Shown: in pieces, positions 25,375 through 34,501 of the stretch
How positions within the stretch are numbered: position 1 is the first letter of the stretch
How the letters are laid out: the number at the start of each line of letters is the position of its first letter
Assembly: GCA_039714535.1 (NCBI GenBank)
Contig: JBDLJC010000015.1
Location: forward strand, 1 to 64,000
Direction: 5' to 3'
Length of the DNA: 64,000 nt
Source: JAGXFP01 sp039714535
Lineage (GTDB): Bacteria; Desulfobacterota; Desulfobulbia; Desulfobulbales; JAGXFP01
Translations under genes and position numbers: made by a program
The notes under the pieces: model-generated
The model's database searches: none
Told to the model about the DNA's origin: nothing
What the model saw: only the letters and a program-made list of their open reading frames with translations

Positions 25375-25851
25375 GTGGAGAAGAAATCATATTTTTTAAA
25401 TGTTAAATTTTTGCGGCAGTTATTGATCGGCCTTGATGACCTGATGCATTTTGCCGTGGCCCTGATCCTGGCCATCTGTGGCGGACTGATTTTGGTCCAG
25501 ACTGTGCCCAATCTTCTGCACCCCGATATCAAAACCGTGCTCCATGTTTTAAATGATGTGTTGCTGGTTCTGATCGTTATGGAATTGATGTGGCCGATTA
25601 TCCGTTTTCTGAAAAGAGAATCGTTCACCCTCAATCCCTTTCTCTACATCGGGATTATCTCTTGTATCCGCCGGATTCTGCTGATCGAGGCCGAGCACTC
25701 AATTATTTCCCAGGCCAGTAACTATAAGGCAGAGCTGGACACCCTCTGGCCGGTTCTGGCCGAGATGGGCGCCAATGTGTTTATAATCCTGATTTTGGCG
25801 ATATCCCTGCGTATTCTGGCTGGTTGCAAGGAGAAGGCGAAGGGCGAGTGA
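25375..25851 (+). CDS. PsiE-like membrane protein (phosphate-starvation-inducible E family)
   Basis: A 158-residue protein with four hydrophobic spans (about residues 21-42, 58-75, 90-103 and 123-143) and the family-like segment FLYIGIISCIRRILLIE. The GTG start at 25375 has GGGAG shortly upstream. It follows the serA-like gene by 24 bases and may be co-transcribed. PsiE proteins respond to phosphate starvation in E. coli, but no activity is known. Confidence 0.75.
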   Translation: MEKKSYFLNVKFLRQLLIGLDDLMHFAVALILAICGGLILVQTVPNLLHPDIKTVLHVLNDVLLVLIVMELMWPIIRFLKRESFTLNPFLYIGIISCIRRILLIEAEHSIISQASNYKAELDTLWPVLAEMGANVFIILILAISLRILAGCKEKAKGE

Positions 25852-25902
25852 GGGGAGCCAGTTTTTTGTTTTCGTATCGATTTATTGTGGGGTGGGAAAA
25901 AT

Positions 25903-26268
25903 ATGCAGCACAAGAGCGGGCATGAAAAAGGAATAACGGACGAAGCTCTGCGCGACAAGGATAGGCGTGATAAATCCTATCGAGAGCGGGCTCTCAAATT
26001 ATTTCCATGGGTCTGTGGCATTTGCTGCCGGGAGTTTGCCGGCAAAAAACTCAAGGAACTCACGGTCCATCACCGGGACCACAATCACGACAACAACCCG
26101 TCCGACGGCAGCAATTGGGAGCTGCTCTGTATCTACTGTCATGACAATGTTCACTCTCGAACCCTTGAAAACGGGCAGAGTAGTGGTGGCGATGAAAGCG
26201 GTCAGGATGACGCTCACACCCATCAACCTTTCGGGGCTCTGGCCACCCTGTTGAAAAAGGAGAAATAG
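25903..26268 (+). CDS. yajD: YajD-family HNH nuclease-like protein
   Basis: A 121-residue protein closely matching E. coli YajD: YRERALKLFPWVCGICCREF, ELTVHHRDHNHDNNP and SDGSNWELLCIYCHDNVHS. CxxC and CxxC pairs would bind structural zinc and the HH/N/H residues form the HNH active site. Start ATG 25903; upstream in-frame TTG at 25885 is less likely. The biological role is unknown; it is a common chromosomal protein, so a defence role should not be assumed. Confidence 0.88.
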   Translation: MQHKSGHEKGITDEALRDKDRRDKSYRERALKLFPWVCGICCREFAGKKLKELTVHHRDHNHDNNPSDGSNWELLCIYCHDNVHSRTLENGQSSGGDESGQDDAHTHQPFGALATLLKKEK

Positions 26269-26337
26269 CCCGCACTGTTTTCGGTTAGCCAGCTTGGCGG
26301 GGGATGGTTTAGGAATTAATAAGCAATTGACTGCTGG

Positions 26338-26829
26338 ATGTTAGAATCAATGAAAATACGTAAACTCACTCCTGAAAATTTTGCCAAGGTCTCCGCCTTT
26401 CTGCGCCAGGCCTTCCCTGGGCAAAATTATGAAGTTAAATTAGTTGAAAATTACCACAAGAATAGTAGGTCTGTGCATGAGTGGGTGTGTATTCATACCA
26501 ATAAAGTCATCGCCTATATTGCTTTTTCTAAAGCCTATCACGGCTCCGACGTATGTGGCTTGCATTTGGCGCCGTTTGCTGTGAAGCCGGACTTTCAAAA
26601 GCAGGGGATAGGCTCTGAGTTGCTTCGCTTTGCCTTAAGGCAGGATGTCATCAAGGCAAACACAATCTTTGTTTTAGGCGATCCCGGTTTTTATCAGAAG
26701 TTTGGCTTTGAGCCCTGTGCCATCCCTATTTGCCCCTTTGATAAAAATAATGCCCACTTCTTAAGCATTCGCAATAACAGCTCCAGCCAGTTCACTGTTG
26801 GGTATGAGCCGGAGTTTAAGCTCGGGTAG
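26338..26829 (+). CDS. GNAT-family N-acetyltransferase
   Basis: 163 residues with the GNAT acetyl-CoA loop (VKPDFQKQGIGSELLRFAL) and the downstream strand-helix VLGDPGFYQKFGFEP, typical of the PhnO/YhbS-like 'predicted N-acetyltransferase' group. The acceptor cannot be told from sequence. The gene is AT-richer than its neighbours and stands alone, so it may be acquired. Start at 26338; ATG at 26350 is possible. Confidence 0.82.
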   Translation: MLESMKIRKLTPENFAKVSAFLRQAFPGQNYEVKLVENYHKNSRSVHEWVCIHTNKVIAYIAFSKAYHGSDVCGLHLAPFAVKPDFQKQGIGSELLRFALRQDVIKANTIFVLGDPGFYQKFGFEPCAIPICPFDKNNAHFLSIRNNSSSQFTVGYEPEFKLG

Positions 26830-26931
26830 GAAAGCCATGACAGGTCTATTTCCCCTGTTGTAGTTCTCTCCCAGTCGTGCAGGTGGTTAAATACTGTGGG
26901 GGATAAACAGATGCGGGAAGACAGTTGTTTT

Positions 26932-27636
26932 CTAAATGTGTTGCTGGTTAAGCAGCGCGAGAATCCTTTCTCCGATCGGAGCGAAGGCTCCAATCAACTC
27001 TCTGCTATCTCGGCAATGGGGCAGGCGACCGAGTACTTCGATTCGGCCTGTTTCGGCGATAGTTTTCATATTGTCCCGCACCAGAACCTCGTCCACCTCT
27101 TCCAGATCCGTGAAGATAACCCCGGTCAGCGGGATTTGCCGTGAGCGCATGGCCTCAATGGTTAGCAGGGTATGGTTGATGGTGCCGAGACCGGTGCGGC
27201 TGATGATAATGGTCGGTAATTTGAGGCGGCCCAGCAAATCTGCCAGCAGCAGATCACGCCGGAGCGGGACCAGTAGACCGCCGACCCCCTCAACCACCAG
27301 TATTTCATAACTTTCTGCCATCTCCTGGTAGGCGCTGACGATTATTTTCGGATCAATTTCTTTTTGCTCAAGTTCAGCGGCCAGGTGTGGTGAGGCCGGG
27401 AAGGCAAAGCGATAGGGAACCTGCCGGTCGAGCAGGGTAGGTTCCGGCTCAAGGTCGGCCATCTTCAGGGAGGCTAAAAGATCGGCGGGGTTTTCCGCAT
27501 CGCCGGTGCTGGCCCATTTCTGGTAACCGGCCTTAATGGCTTGCTGGCGGAGGAACCTGAGTAACAGACCGCTGATCATGGTTTTGCCGACGCCGGTGTC
27601 GGTTGCGGTTATAAATATGGTTTTACCTTTGTTCAT
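26932..27636 (-). CDS. bioD: Dethiobiotin synthetase
   Basis: The 234-residue enzyme closes the ureido ring of dethiobiotin from DAPA, CO2 and ATP. Family features are the N-terminal P-loop ITATDTGVGKT, the PYRFAFPASPHLAAE segment, the VEGVGGLLVPL motif and TGLGTINHTLLT. Length is normal. It lies four bases behind the bioH-bioC fusion, consistent with a biotin operon read from glmS. Other bio genes (bioA, bioB, bioF) are not in the window. Confidence 0.93.
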   Translation of the reverse strand: MNKGKTIFITATDTGVGKTMISGLLLRFLRQQAIKAGYQKWASTGDAENPADLLASLKMADLEPEPTLLDRQVPYRFAFPASPHLAAELEQKEIDPKIIVSAYQEMAESYEILVVEGVGGLLVPLRRDLLLADLLGRLKLPTIIISRTGLGTINHTLLTIEAMRSRQIPLTGVIFTDLEEVDEVLVRDNMKTIAETGRIEVLGRLPHCRDSRELIGAFAPIGERILALLNQQHI

Positions 27637-27640
27637 AATG

Positions 27641-29110
27641 TCATCTCGACTTGTGGCAGCTTACCATAAATATTTGATATGAGATTTGGTAATGGTCGTA
27701 GGTCTTGATAAACCAATTTTCAAGTTCTTTCAGGTGGTGCCGGGTGAGGAGGGGCTGGCCCGGGTGCCAGCCGGCGGTACCGGTCTTACTGATATTTCTT
27801 AGCAGGTCTATCAGATTGGGGTACTGGCGGACCAGTTGCCACTCATTTATCTCCGTTTTGGTAAAAAGGCTGTTAAAGATTTTCTGCAGTTCTTTGTGGC
27901 TTGGGAAAAAAGATGATGGCATCACCACCTCTTTGCCGTGGATTTCCTTTAAGGCGGCCTGCATCTCCCCCATGGTTTCCGGCCCGAAGATAGAGCAGAT
28001 CAGCGCGCCGTTATCGGTCAGGCTGTCGGCGATTAAACCGGCTGTGTTTTCGAGATTATCGAACCAGTGCATGGTGGCGTTGGAGGTAACCAGATCAAAC
28101 GACTCGCGTTTTTCCTTTAAAAAAATCTCCGCGTCAGCGCATTGGAAGGCAACAGTCGGCTCGTTAATGAGCTTTTGGCGGGCCTGGCCCAGCATATTCT
28201 CGGCAAAGTCGATGGCGGTTATCCGGGCGGCTGGGTAGTGCTTTTTAAGCAGGCAGGTGTAGCCGCCGGTACCGCAGCCGGTTTCGAGAATGGCAGCCGG
28301 TGGTTTTTCAGGCAGCAGGGTCGCCAGCCGTGCGGCTACTTCTTTCTGGAGCGAGGCATGGGCATCGTAGGTGGCGGCCGATCTGGAGAATTTCAGGCGG
28401 ATGGTCTCTTTTTTCTTGTGAAAGTCCAGGGGGCATGATTCATCGAGGAAAACCGGGTGGCCGGCGGTTTTGATAAGTTGGCTGACCGTCCCGGGGATGA
28501 TTGGCATTTCGGCGGCTGGCGCGATAATGTCCTTGGCGCCGTGGAGCAAATAAGTTGGCCGATCGAGTTTGGCAAGTTTATTCGTTTTGGCGGCCAGGGG
28601 GAAGTTTTGCAGATATACAAGGCCGGCTTCCAGTGCGACAGGATCAAGGTTGGTGAGATATGATTCTTCCAGGGAGTCGGTGAATTTCCGGTAGCTTGGC
28701 TTGTGGCCCAGAAAACACTTGCGATAAAAGGTCTTCATGAATTTGACTGGATTGTCGTAAAGCTCGGCGCGGATCTGGTCAAGTTCCTGCGCTGGCCATG
28801 ATTGGCGGATGGCCAGAAGATAGAGGGCTTTAATCCGTTCCGGGTAGAGCAGGGCGAAGTCGATAGCCAGGTAGGCCCCCATCGACCAACCGGCCAGGAT
28901 AATCGACTCGATTTTTTGCTGGTCGAGAAAGTTGGCCAGAGTATCGGCCGTTGCCGCCGGATCAAGCGGGGTGTCTGGGGCCAGCCAGGGGTGGGGGTGG
29001 TCGGCCAATTCGGTTACCCGACCGTCGAAACCCCAGCCCGGTAAAAAGACGGAGCAGTTTCCCTGATTGGGATTGGTGCTATTGCTAAAAGAAAAAATAT
29101 TATCCCGCAC
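27641..29110 (-). CDS. BioH-BioC fusion: pimeloyl-ACP methyl esterase plus malonyl-ACP O-methyltransferase
   Basis: A 489-residue two-domain protein. Residues ~1-235 are an alpha/beta hydrolase like BioH, with the oxyanion region LPGWGFDG, the nucleophile elbow GWSMG and a late GHPVFL histidine. Residues ~245-489 are a class I methyltransferase like BioC, starting FSRSAATYDAHASLQ and with the SAM motif ILETGCGTGGYT and the MHWFDN segment. BioC starts pimelate assembly by methylating malonyl-ACP and BioH removes the methyl at the end, so one chain would hold both the first and last step. GTG start; bioD follows after four bases and glmS precedes by 12. Confidence 0.88.
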   Translation of the reverse strand: MRDNIFSFSNSTNPNQGNCSVFLPGWGFDGRVTELADHPHPWLAPDTPLDPAATADTLANFLDQQKIESIILAGWSMGAYLAIDFALLYPERIKALYLLAIRQSWPAQELDQIRAELYDNPVKFMKTFYRKCFLGHKPSYRKFTDSLEESYLTNLDPVALEAGLVYLQNFPLAAKTNKLAKLDRPTYLLHGAKDIIAPAAEMPIIPGTVSQLIKTAGHPVFLDESCPLDFHKKKETIRLKFSRSAATYDAHASLQKEVAARLATLLPEKPPAAILETGCGTGGYTCLLKKHYPAARITAIDFAENMLGQARQKLINEPTVAFQCADAEIFLKEKRESFDLVTSNATMHWFDNLENTAGLIADSLTDNGALICSIFGPETMGEMQAALKEIHGKEVVMPSSFFPSHKELQKIFNSLFTKTEINEWQLVRQYPNLIDLLRNISKTGTAGWHPGQPLLTRHHLKELENWFIKTYDHYQISYQIFMVSCHKSR

Positions 29111-29122
29111 TGTTTCGGCCTG

Positions 29123-30964
29123 CTATTCGACGGTAACGCTCTTGGCCAGATTGCGGGGTTGGTCGACATCGCAACCGCGCCGGTTGGCGATCTGATAAGC
29201 CAGAAGCTGTAAGGGTATGGTGTAGAGGATTGGGTTCAAGTCTTCGAGTACGGTGGGCAGCTGGATCAGATCGCCGGTTATGCGCTGGAGATTATCATCA
29301 CCGTTACTGCCGATCATGATCAGGCGACCGTGCCGGGCCTTCACTTCCTCGACATTGGAGATGACCTTGTCGTAAACCCCGTCTTTTGGGGTCAGGGCCA
29401 GAATTGGCATATCGCGGTCAATCAGGGCAATCGGGCCGTGCTTTAGTTCCCCGGCCGGATAACCCTCGGCGTGGATATATGAGATCTCCTTCAGTTTCAG
29501 GGCGCCTTCCAGGGCGATGGGGAAATTGCAGCCCCGTCCCAGGTAGAGGAAGTCGCGACATTTGGTGAAATCCTCAGCCAGCCGGTCGGTTTCTTCCAGC
29601 AGGCGTGGCAGTTCTTTTTCGATCAAGTCCGGCAGCTCGATCAGGGCTCGGCCCAATTCGCGGGCTTGGTCCGGCTTGATGGTCTGCCGTTCCTGAGCGA
29701 TCAGCATGGTCAGCAGAAAAAGGGCGGTCAGCTGGCTGGTGAAGGCCTTGGTGGAGGCAACGCCAATTTCTGGTCCGGCGTGGGTGTAAATAGTACCGTC
29801 TGCCTCCCGGGTCATGGTGCTGCCGACCACGTTGCAGATGGTGACCACTTTGGCGCCAAACTGTTTGGCCCGCCGCATGCCGGCCAAGGTGTCGGCTGTT
29901 TCACCGGACTGGGAGATCGGTATGATCAGCACGGAATCATCGAGTAGCAGGGTGCGGTAACGAAACTCGGAGGCGATATCGACCTCCACCGGGATCCCGG
30001 TCCATTTCTCCAGCCAGTATTTGGCCACCAGGGCGGCATGCCACGAGGTACCGCAGGCCACCAGAGCAATGCGCTTGATCGATTTAAGGTAATCGGGGGC
30101 AAGTTCTGCTTCAGGCAGGTTGACCTGGCCGGTTTCAGGGTCCAACCGGCCCCGGAAGGTATTAAGGATGGCCAGCGGTTGTTCAAAAATTTCTTTAAGC
30201 ATGAAGTGTTTGTAACCGGTTTTTTCCGCCATGGCGGCGTTCCAGTTGATGGTCTGTACTTCTTTGTCGATAGGCTTGCCGCTATCAAGACCCATGACTT
30301 GCCAATTGTCACCGGTGAGGATCGCCATTTCCTGGTCTTCGAGGAAGACGATCTCGCGGGTGTAGGGGAGCAGGGCCGGAATATCGGAGGCCAAAAATGA
30401 GCCGCCCTTCTCCTGAACGCCAAGGACCAGAGGGCTGTGATTGCGGGCGGCAATCAGCCGGTCCGGTTGTTTGGTCCACAGAACCGCTAAGGCATAGGAG
30501 CCTTCGACCCTTTTAAGGGATTTTCTGACGGCAATGGCCAGATCATCTGCCATATTTTCCTCGATCAGGTGGGCCAGAACCTCGGTATCGGTCTCGGAGT
30601 TAAATTTATGGCCTCTGGCGGTAAGTTCATCACGCAGGACGTGGTAGTTCTCGATGATGCCGTTGTGAACCACAACCAGATTGCCTGAACAATCGCAGTG
30701 CGGATGGGCATTGGCTTGGGATGGGGCGCCATGGGTGGCCCAGCGGGTATGGCCCAGGCCGATATGGCTGTCGACGTTCAGGGCCTCCATATGCTCTTCC
30801 AGATTGGCCAGCTTTCCTTCAAAACGGTGCCGTGCGAGGCTGGCATCATCATCAATGTAGACCAGGCCGGCTGAGTCATAGCCTCGGTACTCCAGCCTTT
30901 TCAGGCCTTCAAGCAGGATGGGCACAACTCGGCGCTTTCCGATATATCCGACAATACCACACAT
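29123..30964 (-). CDS. glmS: Glutamine-fructose-6-phosphate aminotransferase (isomerizing)
   Basis: 613 residues, standard length. Makes glucosamine-6-phosphate for peptidoglycan and LPS. The N-terminal glutaminase begins MCGIVGYIG with the nucleophilic Cys at position 2 and has LEYRGYDSAG, GHTRWATHG and HNGIIENY. The C-terminal isomerase has two SIS domains (ACGTSWHAA, ISQSGETADT) and ends KSVTVE. It is the first gene ahead of the bioHC-bioD pair, an unusual combination that is probably only transcriptional. No glmS ribozyme or clear leader structure was recognised in 30965-31121. Confidence 0.95.
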   Translation of the reverse strand: MCGIVGYIGKRRVVPILLEGLKRLEYRGYDSAGLVYIDDDASLARHRFEGKLANLEEHMEALNVDSHIGLGHTRWATHGAPSQANAHPHCDCSGNLVVVHNGIIENYHVLRDELTARGHKFNSETDTEVLAHLIEENMADDLAIAVRKSLKRVEGSYALAVLWTKQPDRLIAARNHSPLVLGVQEKGGSFLASDIPALLPYTREIVFLEDQEMAILTGDNWQVMGLDSGKPIDKEVQTINWNAAMAEKTGYKHFMLKEIFEQPLAILNTFRGRLDPETGQVNLPEAELAPDYLKSIKRIALVACGTSWHAALVAKYWLEKWTGIPVEVDIASEFRYRTLLLDDSVLIIPISQSGETADTLAGMRRAKQFGAKVVTICNVVGSTMTREADGTIYTHAGPEIGVASTKAFTSQLTALFLLTMLIAQERQTIKPDQARELGRALIELPDLIEKELPRLLEETDRLAEDFTKCRDFLYLGRGCNFPIALEGALKLKEISYIHAEGYPAGELKHGPIALIDRDMPILALTPKDGVYDKVISNVEEVKARHGRLIMIGSNGDDNLQRITGDLIQLPTVLEDLNPILYTIPLQLLAYQIANRRGCDVDQPRNLAKSVTVE

Positions 30965-31121
30965 GTTAGTTCCTTTTTATTTTGGCAATTGGCGCTCAGG
31001 TAGAAATCATTTTAACCAGAATGTTTGATGCTGGCAAAAAGTACCCAAGGGGTTCTGTTCAATTAGCTGTGCTGAAAGTAAATGTTGTCGTTACCTGGTT
31101 GTTCCACTGAGCGGTTAACTC

Positions 31122-32270
31122 TCAGTCGGCAAAGCCCTGCCGGGACTTTTGGATGATGGTTGGCAGGATTTCGAGAAATCTTTCAACTTCCGTCATGGTG
31201 CTGTTGCGGCTGAGACTGATGCGCAGGGAGCCGTGCAGGTGGGTTTCCGGCACATCCATGGCCGTCAGGACAGGAGAAGGATCGAGGTCGCCACTCTGAC
31301 AGGCCGAGTGGCCGGAAACAGCAATACCCCGCTCGTCTAGTTCCTGGATAAGTCCTGCTGACGAACAGTACTTGAAGCAGACGTTAACCGTGTTGAGTAA
31401 TCGTTTCTGATCCTGGCTGATAATCAACGCCTCCGGGTCGGCGGCCTTGATCCCGGTCTCCAGCCGTTCACGTAGGGGGGGCAGCTTGGTTTGGCATTCG
31501 TCAAGGTGGTTACCGGCCAGTTCGCAGGCTTTGCCCAATCCGGCCAAACCGGCGGTATTTTCGGTCCCGGCCCGTTTACCTTTCTCCTGACCGGCGCCAT
31601 GGATCAGGGGTTGGAGTGGGGCGGTGCGGGATACGTAAAGGGCGCCGACGCCTTTGGGCCCATGGAGTTTATGGGCGGCCATCGAGAGATAGTCTACGGG
31701 CAGTTTGGTCACATCGATCTTCTCCTTGCCGAGCATCTGCACCACATCGCTGTGGAAGAGCACTCCCTGTTCCCGGCAAAGAGCCCCGATCTCCGGCAAC
31801 GGCCAGATGACGCCGGTCTCGTTGTTGGCCCCCATCAGGGAGACCAGGGCGGTGTCGGGTCGAATGGCTGATTTTAGTTGGTCAAGATCCAGGCGCCCCT
31901 CACTGTCAACTGCAAGCAATTCAATCTCATAGCCTTGTCCTGCCAGCCAGGCCAGCGGTTTCAGCACCGAGGGATGCTCGACCACCGATGAGATGAGATG
32001 TTTCTTCTGCGGATCAGCGTTGGCTGCACTGAAGATGACCATATTGTTGGCCTCTGAGCCGCCGCTGGTAAAATAGATCCGGGAGGGAGAGCTATTCAAT
32101 AGGGCCGCCACCTTTTCCCGGGCCAACTTGACCCCGCTGTTGGCAATTTCGCCGATCCGGTGGGCACTGGATGGGTTGCCGAAGCTTTCCCCAAGGTAAG
32201 GTAGCATGGCCTCTTTTACTTCGGGATCGACCGGGGTAGTGGCATTGTTGTCAAAATATATTCTGGTCAT
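31122..32270 (-). CDS. Cysteine desulfurase (NifS/IscS family)
   Basis: A 382-residue PLP enzyme removing sulfur from cysteine for Fe-S cluster assembly or, with selenocysteine, selenium mobilisation. Motifs: YFDNNATTPVDP, TSGGSEANN, SSVVEHPS, the PLP-lysine AAHKLHGPKG, and the active-site Cys in SGHSACQSGD. The loop after the Cys is that of NifS/IscS-type (class I) enzymes. Neither iscU nor other isc/nif genes are adjacent; nadA, whose product needs an Fe-S cluster, lies upstream on the same strand, a pairing seen in many bacteria. Confidence 0.92.
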   Translation of the reverse strand: MTRIYFDNNATTPVDPEVKEAMLPYLGESFGNPSSAHRIGEIANSGVKLAREKVAALLNSSPSRIYFTSGGSEANNMVIFSAANADPQKKHLISSVVEHPSVLKPLAWLAGQGYEIELLAVDSEGRLDLDQLKSAIRPDTALVSLMGANNETGVIWPLPEIGALCREQGVLFHSDVVQMLGKEKIDVTKLPVDYLSMAAHKLHGPKGVGALYVSRTAPLQPLIHGAGQEKGKRAGTENTAGLAGLGKACELAGNHLDECQTKLPPLRERLETGIKAADPEALIISQDQKRLLNTVNVCFKYCSSAGLIQELDERGIAVSGHSACQSGDLDPSPVLTAMDVPETHLHGSLRISLSRNSTMTEVERFLEILPTIIQKSRQGFAD

Positions 32271-32411
32271 TTACAGTTCTCTGGTTCAATCCTTTTTATG
32301 GTGGACGGTAAGATATAACTATCTCACGAAGATAACTCGGCTATATTCATTTTGTCCAGATCGTAACCGTTCATGGAACAACCGGTGGCGTCATAATTCT
32401 ATTTGCCAACA

Positions 32412-32520
32412 AGTAAGCTTTTACAGGTGCTGTAGATGTGCGTTTTCAGAGCAATCAACTATAGTTTAATATGTTGGTTGCCCTGAAAACGTGTAGATGC
32501 AGTGCCTGTGAAAGCTTACT
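32412..32520 (+). repeat. 109-nt inverted repeat that can form one long RNA hairpin
   Basis: Arms of 48 bases (32412-32459 and 32473-32520) flank a 13-nt AT-rich loop. Of 48 positions, 37 are Watson-Crick pairs, eight become G-U pairs in a plus-strand RNA (they would be A-C clashes in a minus-strand RNA), and three are mismatches. It lies between the cysteine desulfurase gene and nadA and touches the nadA stop codon. It may be a small structured RNA, a MITE-like element or the nadA 3' end. Confidence 0.75.
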
Positions 32521-33610
32521 ATATCTCCAGCATCCTGTTCAGGGATAGCTTGGCACTCTCGGCCGTAATCTTGTCTACCTTGATCTGGTTGGTTATCTGC
32601 CCGGAGATAATGTTGTCGAGGGTCCAAAGCAGGTAGCCTGGTTTGATGCGGTACATGGTTGAGCACAGACACTGGAATGGTGACAGCGAGTGGATCTTTT
32701 TGTCTGGATTCTGTTGGCGGAGCCGGTTAACCAGATTGATCTCGGTGCCGACGGCCCAACTGGTGCCTGGCTTGGAATCCCTGATAGTATTAATGATAAC
32801 CTCGGTGGAGCCGTAATGGTCGGCCTTGCTGACCACCTCGTTCCTGCACTCCGGATGGACGATCACCTTAATGGCTGGATCTTTCTGGCGCCAGTTGTCG
32901 ACCTGGGCAGCGGTGAATTGCATATGCACGGTACAATAACCGTTCCAGAGGATGATTTTGGCTTTCTCTATTTGGGCCGGAGTATTGCCGCCCAAAGGTT
33001 TTTCGCGGTCCCAGATAATCACCTCATCTTTCGGGATGCCCAAGGCGTAGGCGGAATTGCGGCCCAAATGTTCATCCGGGAAGAAAATAACCTTGTCGCC
33101 TTTCTGCAGAGCCCAGGCCAGAACCCTTTCGGCGTTGGAAGAGGTGCAGACCGAGCCGCCTTTTTCGCCGACCAAGGCCTTGATCTTGGCCGATGAGTTA
33201 ACGTAGGTTATCGGCACGATGGTGGCATCCGGGACGGTTGCGGCCAGGTCCTGCCAGGCTTCTTCCACCTCTTCGATATCGGCCATGTCAGCCATCGGAC
33301 ATCCGGCCCGAAGATCGGGCAGGATAATGGTCTGGTCGTCATCCGTCAGGATATCAGCTGTTTCGGCCATGAAATGAACACCGCAGAAAACAATATAGGG
33401 CGTTCTCTGTTCCGAGGCCGCCTTGGCCAGTTTTAGGGAGTCCCCAACCAGATCGGCGAATTTGAAAACCGCTTCCTGTTGGTAGTGATGGCCGAGGATT
33501 AAAAGATTATCGCCCAGCTCATTTTTGCGCTGGGCGATTTTTTCGATCAGGATTTCTTCTTTTTCTTCCAGGTAGGATGGTTCCAGATCCACCTGCTCTT
33601 GACTTGACAT
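32519..33610 (-). CDS. nadA: Quinolinate synthase A
   Basis: A 363-residue [4Fe-4S] enzyme that condenses iminoaspartate with dihydroxyacetone phosphate to quinolinate in NAD synthesis. The three cluster cysteines are visible in FCGVHFMAE, HPECRNEV and CLCSTMYRI. Other family motifs are LGHHYQQEAV, LPDLRAGCPMADM and YVNSSAKIKA. The stop codon falls in the terminal bases of the long inverted repeat. Cysteine desulfurase downstream may supply its cluster. nadB is not in the window. Confidence 0.95.
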   Translation of the reverse strand: MSSQEQVDLEPSYLEEKEEILIEKIAQRKNELGDNLLILGHHYQQEAVFKFADLVGDSLKLAKAASEQRTPYIVFCGVHFMAETADILTDDDQTIILPDLRAGCPMADMADIEEVEEAWQDLAATVPDATIVPITYVNSSAKIKALVGEKGGSVCTSSNAERVLAWALQKGDKVIFFPDEHLGRNSAYALGIPKDEVIIWDREKPLGGNTPAQIEKAKIILWNGYCTVHMQFTAAQVDNWRQKDPAIKVIVHPECRNEVVSKADHYGSTEVIINTIRDSKPGTSWAVGTEINLVNRLRQQNPDKKIHSLSPFQCLCSTMYRIKPGYLLWTLDNIISGQITNQIKVDKITAESAKLSLNRMLEI

Positions 33611-33647
33611 GTTGCTATTCCAATACCGGCGGGGATTCCGCCTTGTT

Positions 33648-34181
33648 TTATTTTGCGCTTCTAACCCAGCTGGCGCAGGGGCCTTTGTCTCCTACGGATT
33701 CCCCGAAAGTGACTTCGTCGCCTACGTTTAGCTTGTCCATATCCAGATCTTTCAGGGCATTTTCATGAAAATAGACTTCCCTGCCGCCGTCTACTACGAT
33801 AAAACCGAATGATTCGACAGGGGAAACAGTCTTGATGGTTCCACTTGTCTGGGGCGCTCCTTCCGACTCACCCCCCTTCATACTTTGTTTTTTCTTGCGC
33901 TGCATCTCTTTCAGTTGCTGGCCCAGATTGTCAAATGCCTTAACCAGCAAAGGTTTAACGGTCTCGCCCTTTCTTTTGACCACCATGGTTCCATCAGGAA
34001 CATTGGCAATCAGCCTTACTTCATAACCGCCTTCCCGGTGATTTGAAGTGGCCTCGATAGCGACTCTCAGGCTATGAACCAGTCCAGCATGATGACGGAC
34101 TAAACGGTCCTTTTCAACATCAATCTTGGATTGCCATGATTTGCGGATTTCAACATGACGTCCTTCAACCTGAAGCTCCAT
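33648..34181 (-). CDS. HPF/RaiA-like ribosome-binding domain fused to a cold-shock domain
   Basis: 177 residues in two parts. The first ~100 resemble S30AE ribosome-hibernation proteins (beta strands LRVAIEAT, YEVRLIAN, TMVVKRKGE, helix KAFDNLGQQLKEMQRKKK). The last ~60 are a cold-shock OB fold (SGTIKTVSPVESFGFIVVDGGREVYFHENALKD, with the RNP1-like FGFI). The fusion suggests stress-linked binding to ribosomes and RNA. The 320-base region on its 5' side (34182-34501) holds its promoter area and an inverted CTACCT/AGGTAG motif near 34217; I see nothing else there. Confidence 0.82.
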   Translation of the reverse strand: MELQVEGRHVEIRKSWQSKIDVEKDRLVRHHAGLVHSLRVAIEATSNHREGGYEVRLIANVPDGTMVVKRKGETVKPLLVKAFDNLGQQLKEMQRKKKQSMKGGESEGAPQTSGTIKTVSPVESFGFIVVDGGREVYFHENALKDLDMDKLNVGDEVTFGESVGDKGPCASWVRSAK

Positions 34182-34501
34182 ATAGATACCTCCGTTGGGG
34201 TTTATGAACGACAGCTACCTCAGGTAGTTGCCGGTTCACATGGCTTTTGTAATATAATAACATAAAAAATGGGACAAAAAATATAATACAGTCGAGATAT
34301 TTTAAGTAAGTTAGGTTGTGGAGTCTGTTTGGGCGGCAAATCAGTTGGATAACTTTACGCAATCCGGCAGGTCGCATTAACCACTATTTTTGTGGGGTGC
34401 TAGGATGTCTTGGTATTTTGCTGGCATAATCGGCTAACTGGGGTATCGTTGTTGGTAATGATTATCAGGTTTTATTCTTACAATGACGATATGGTGCCGG
34501 C

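Noticed and set aside
25903..26268. HNH protein as a restriction or homing endonuclease
   Set aside because: It matches chromosomal YajD over its whole length, with no mobile context.
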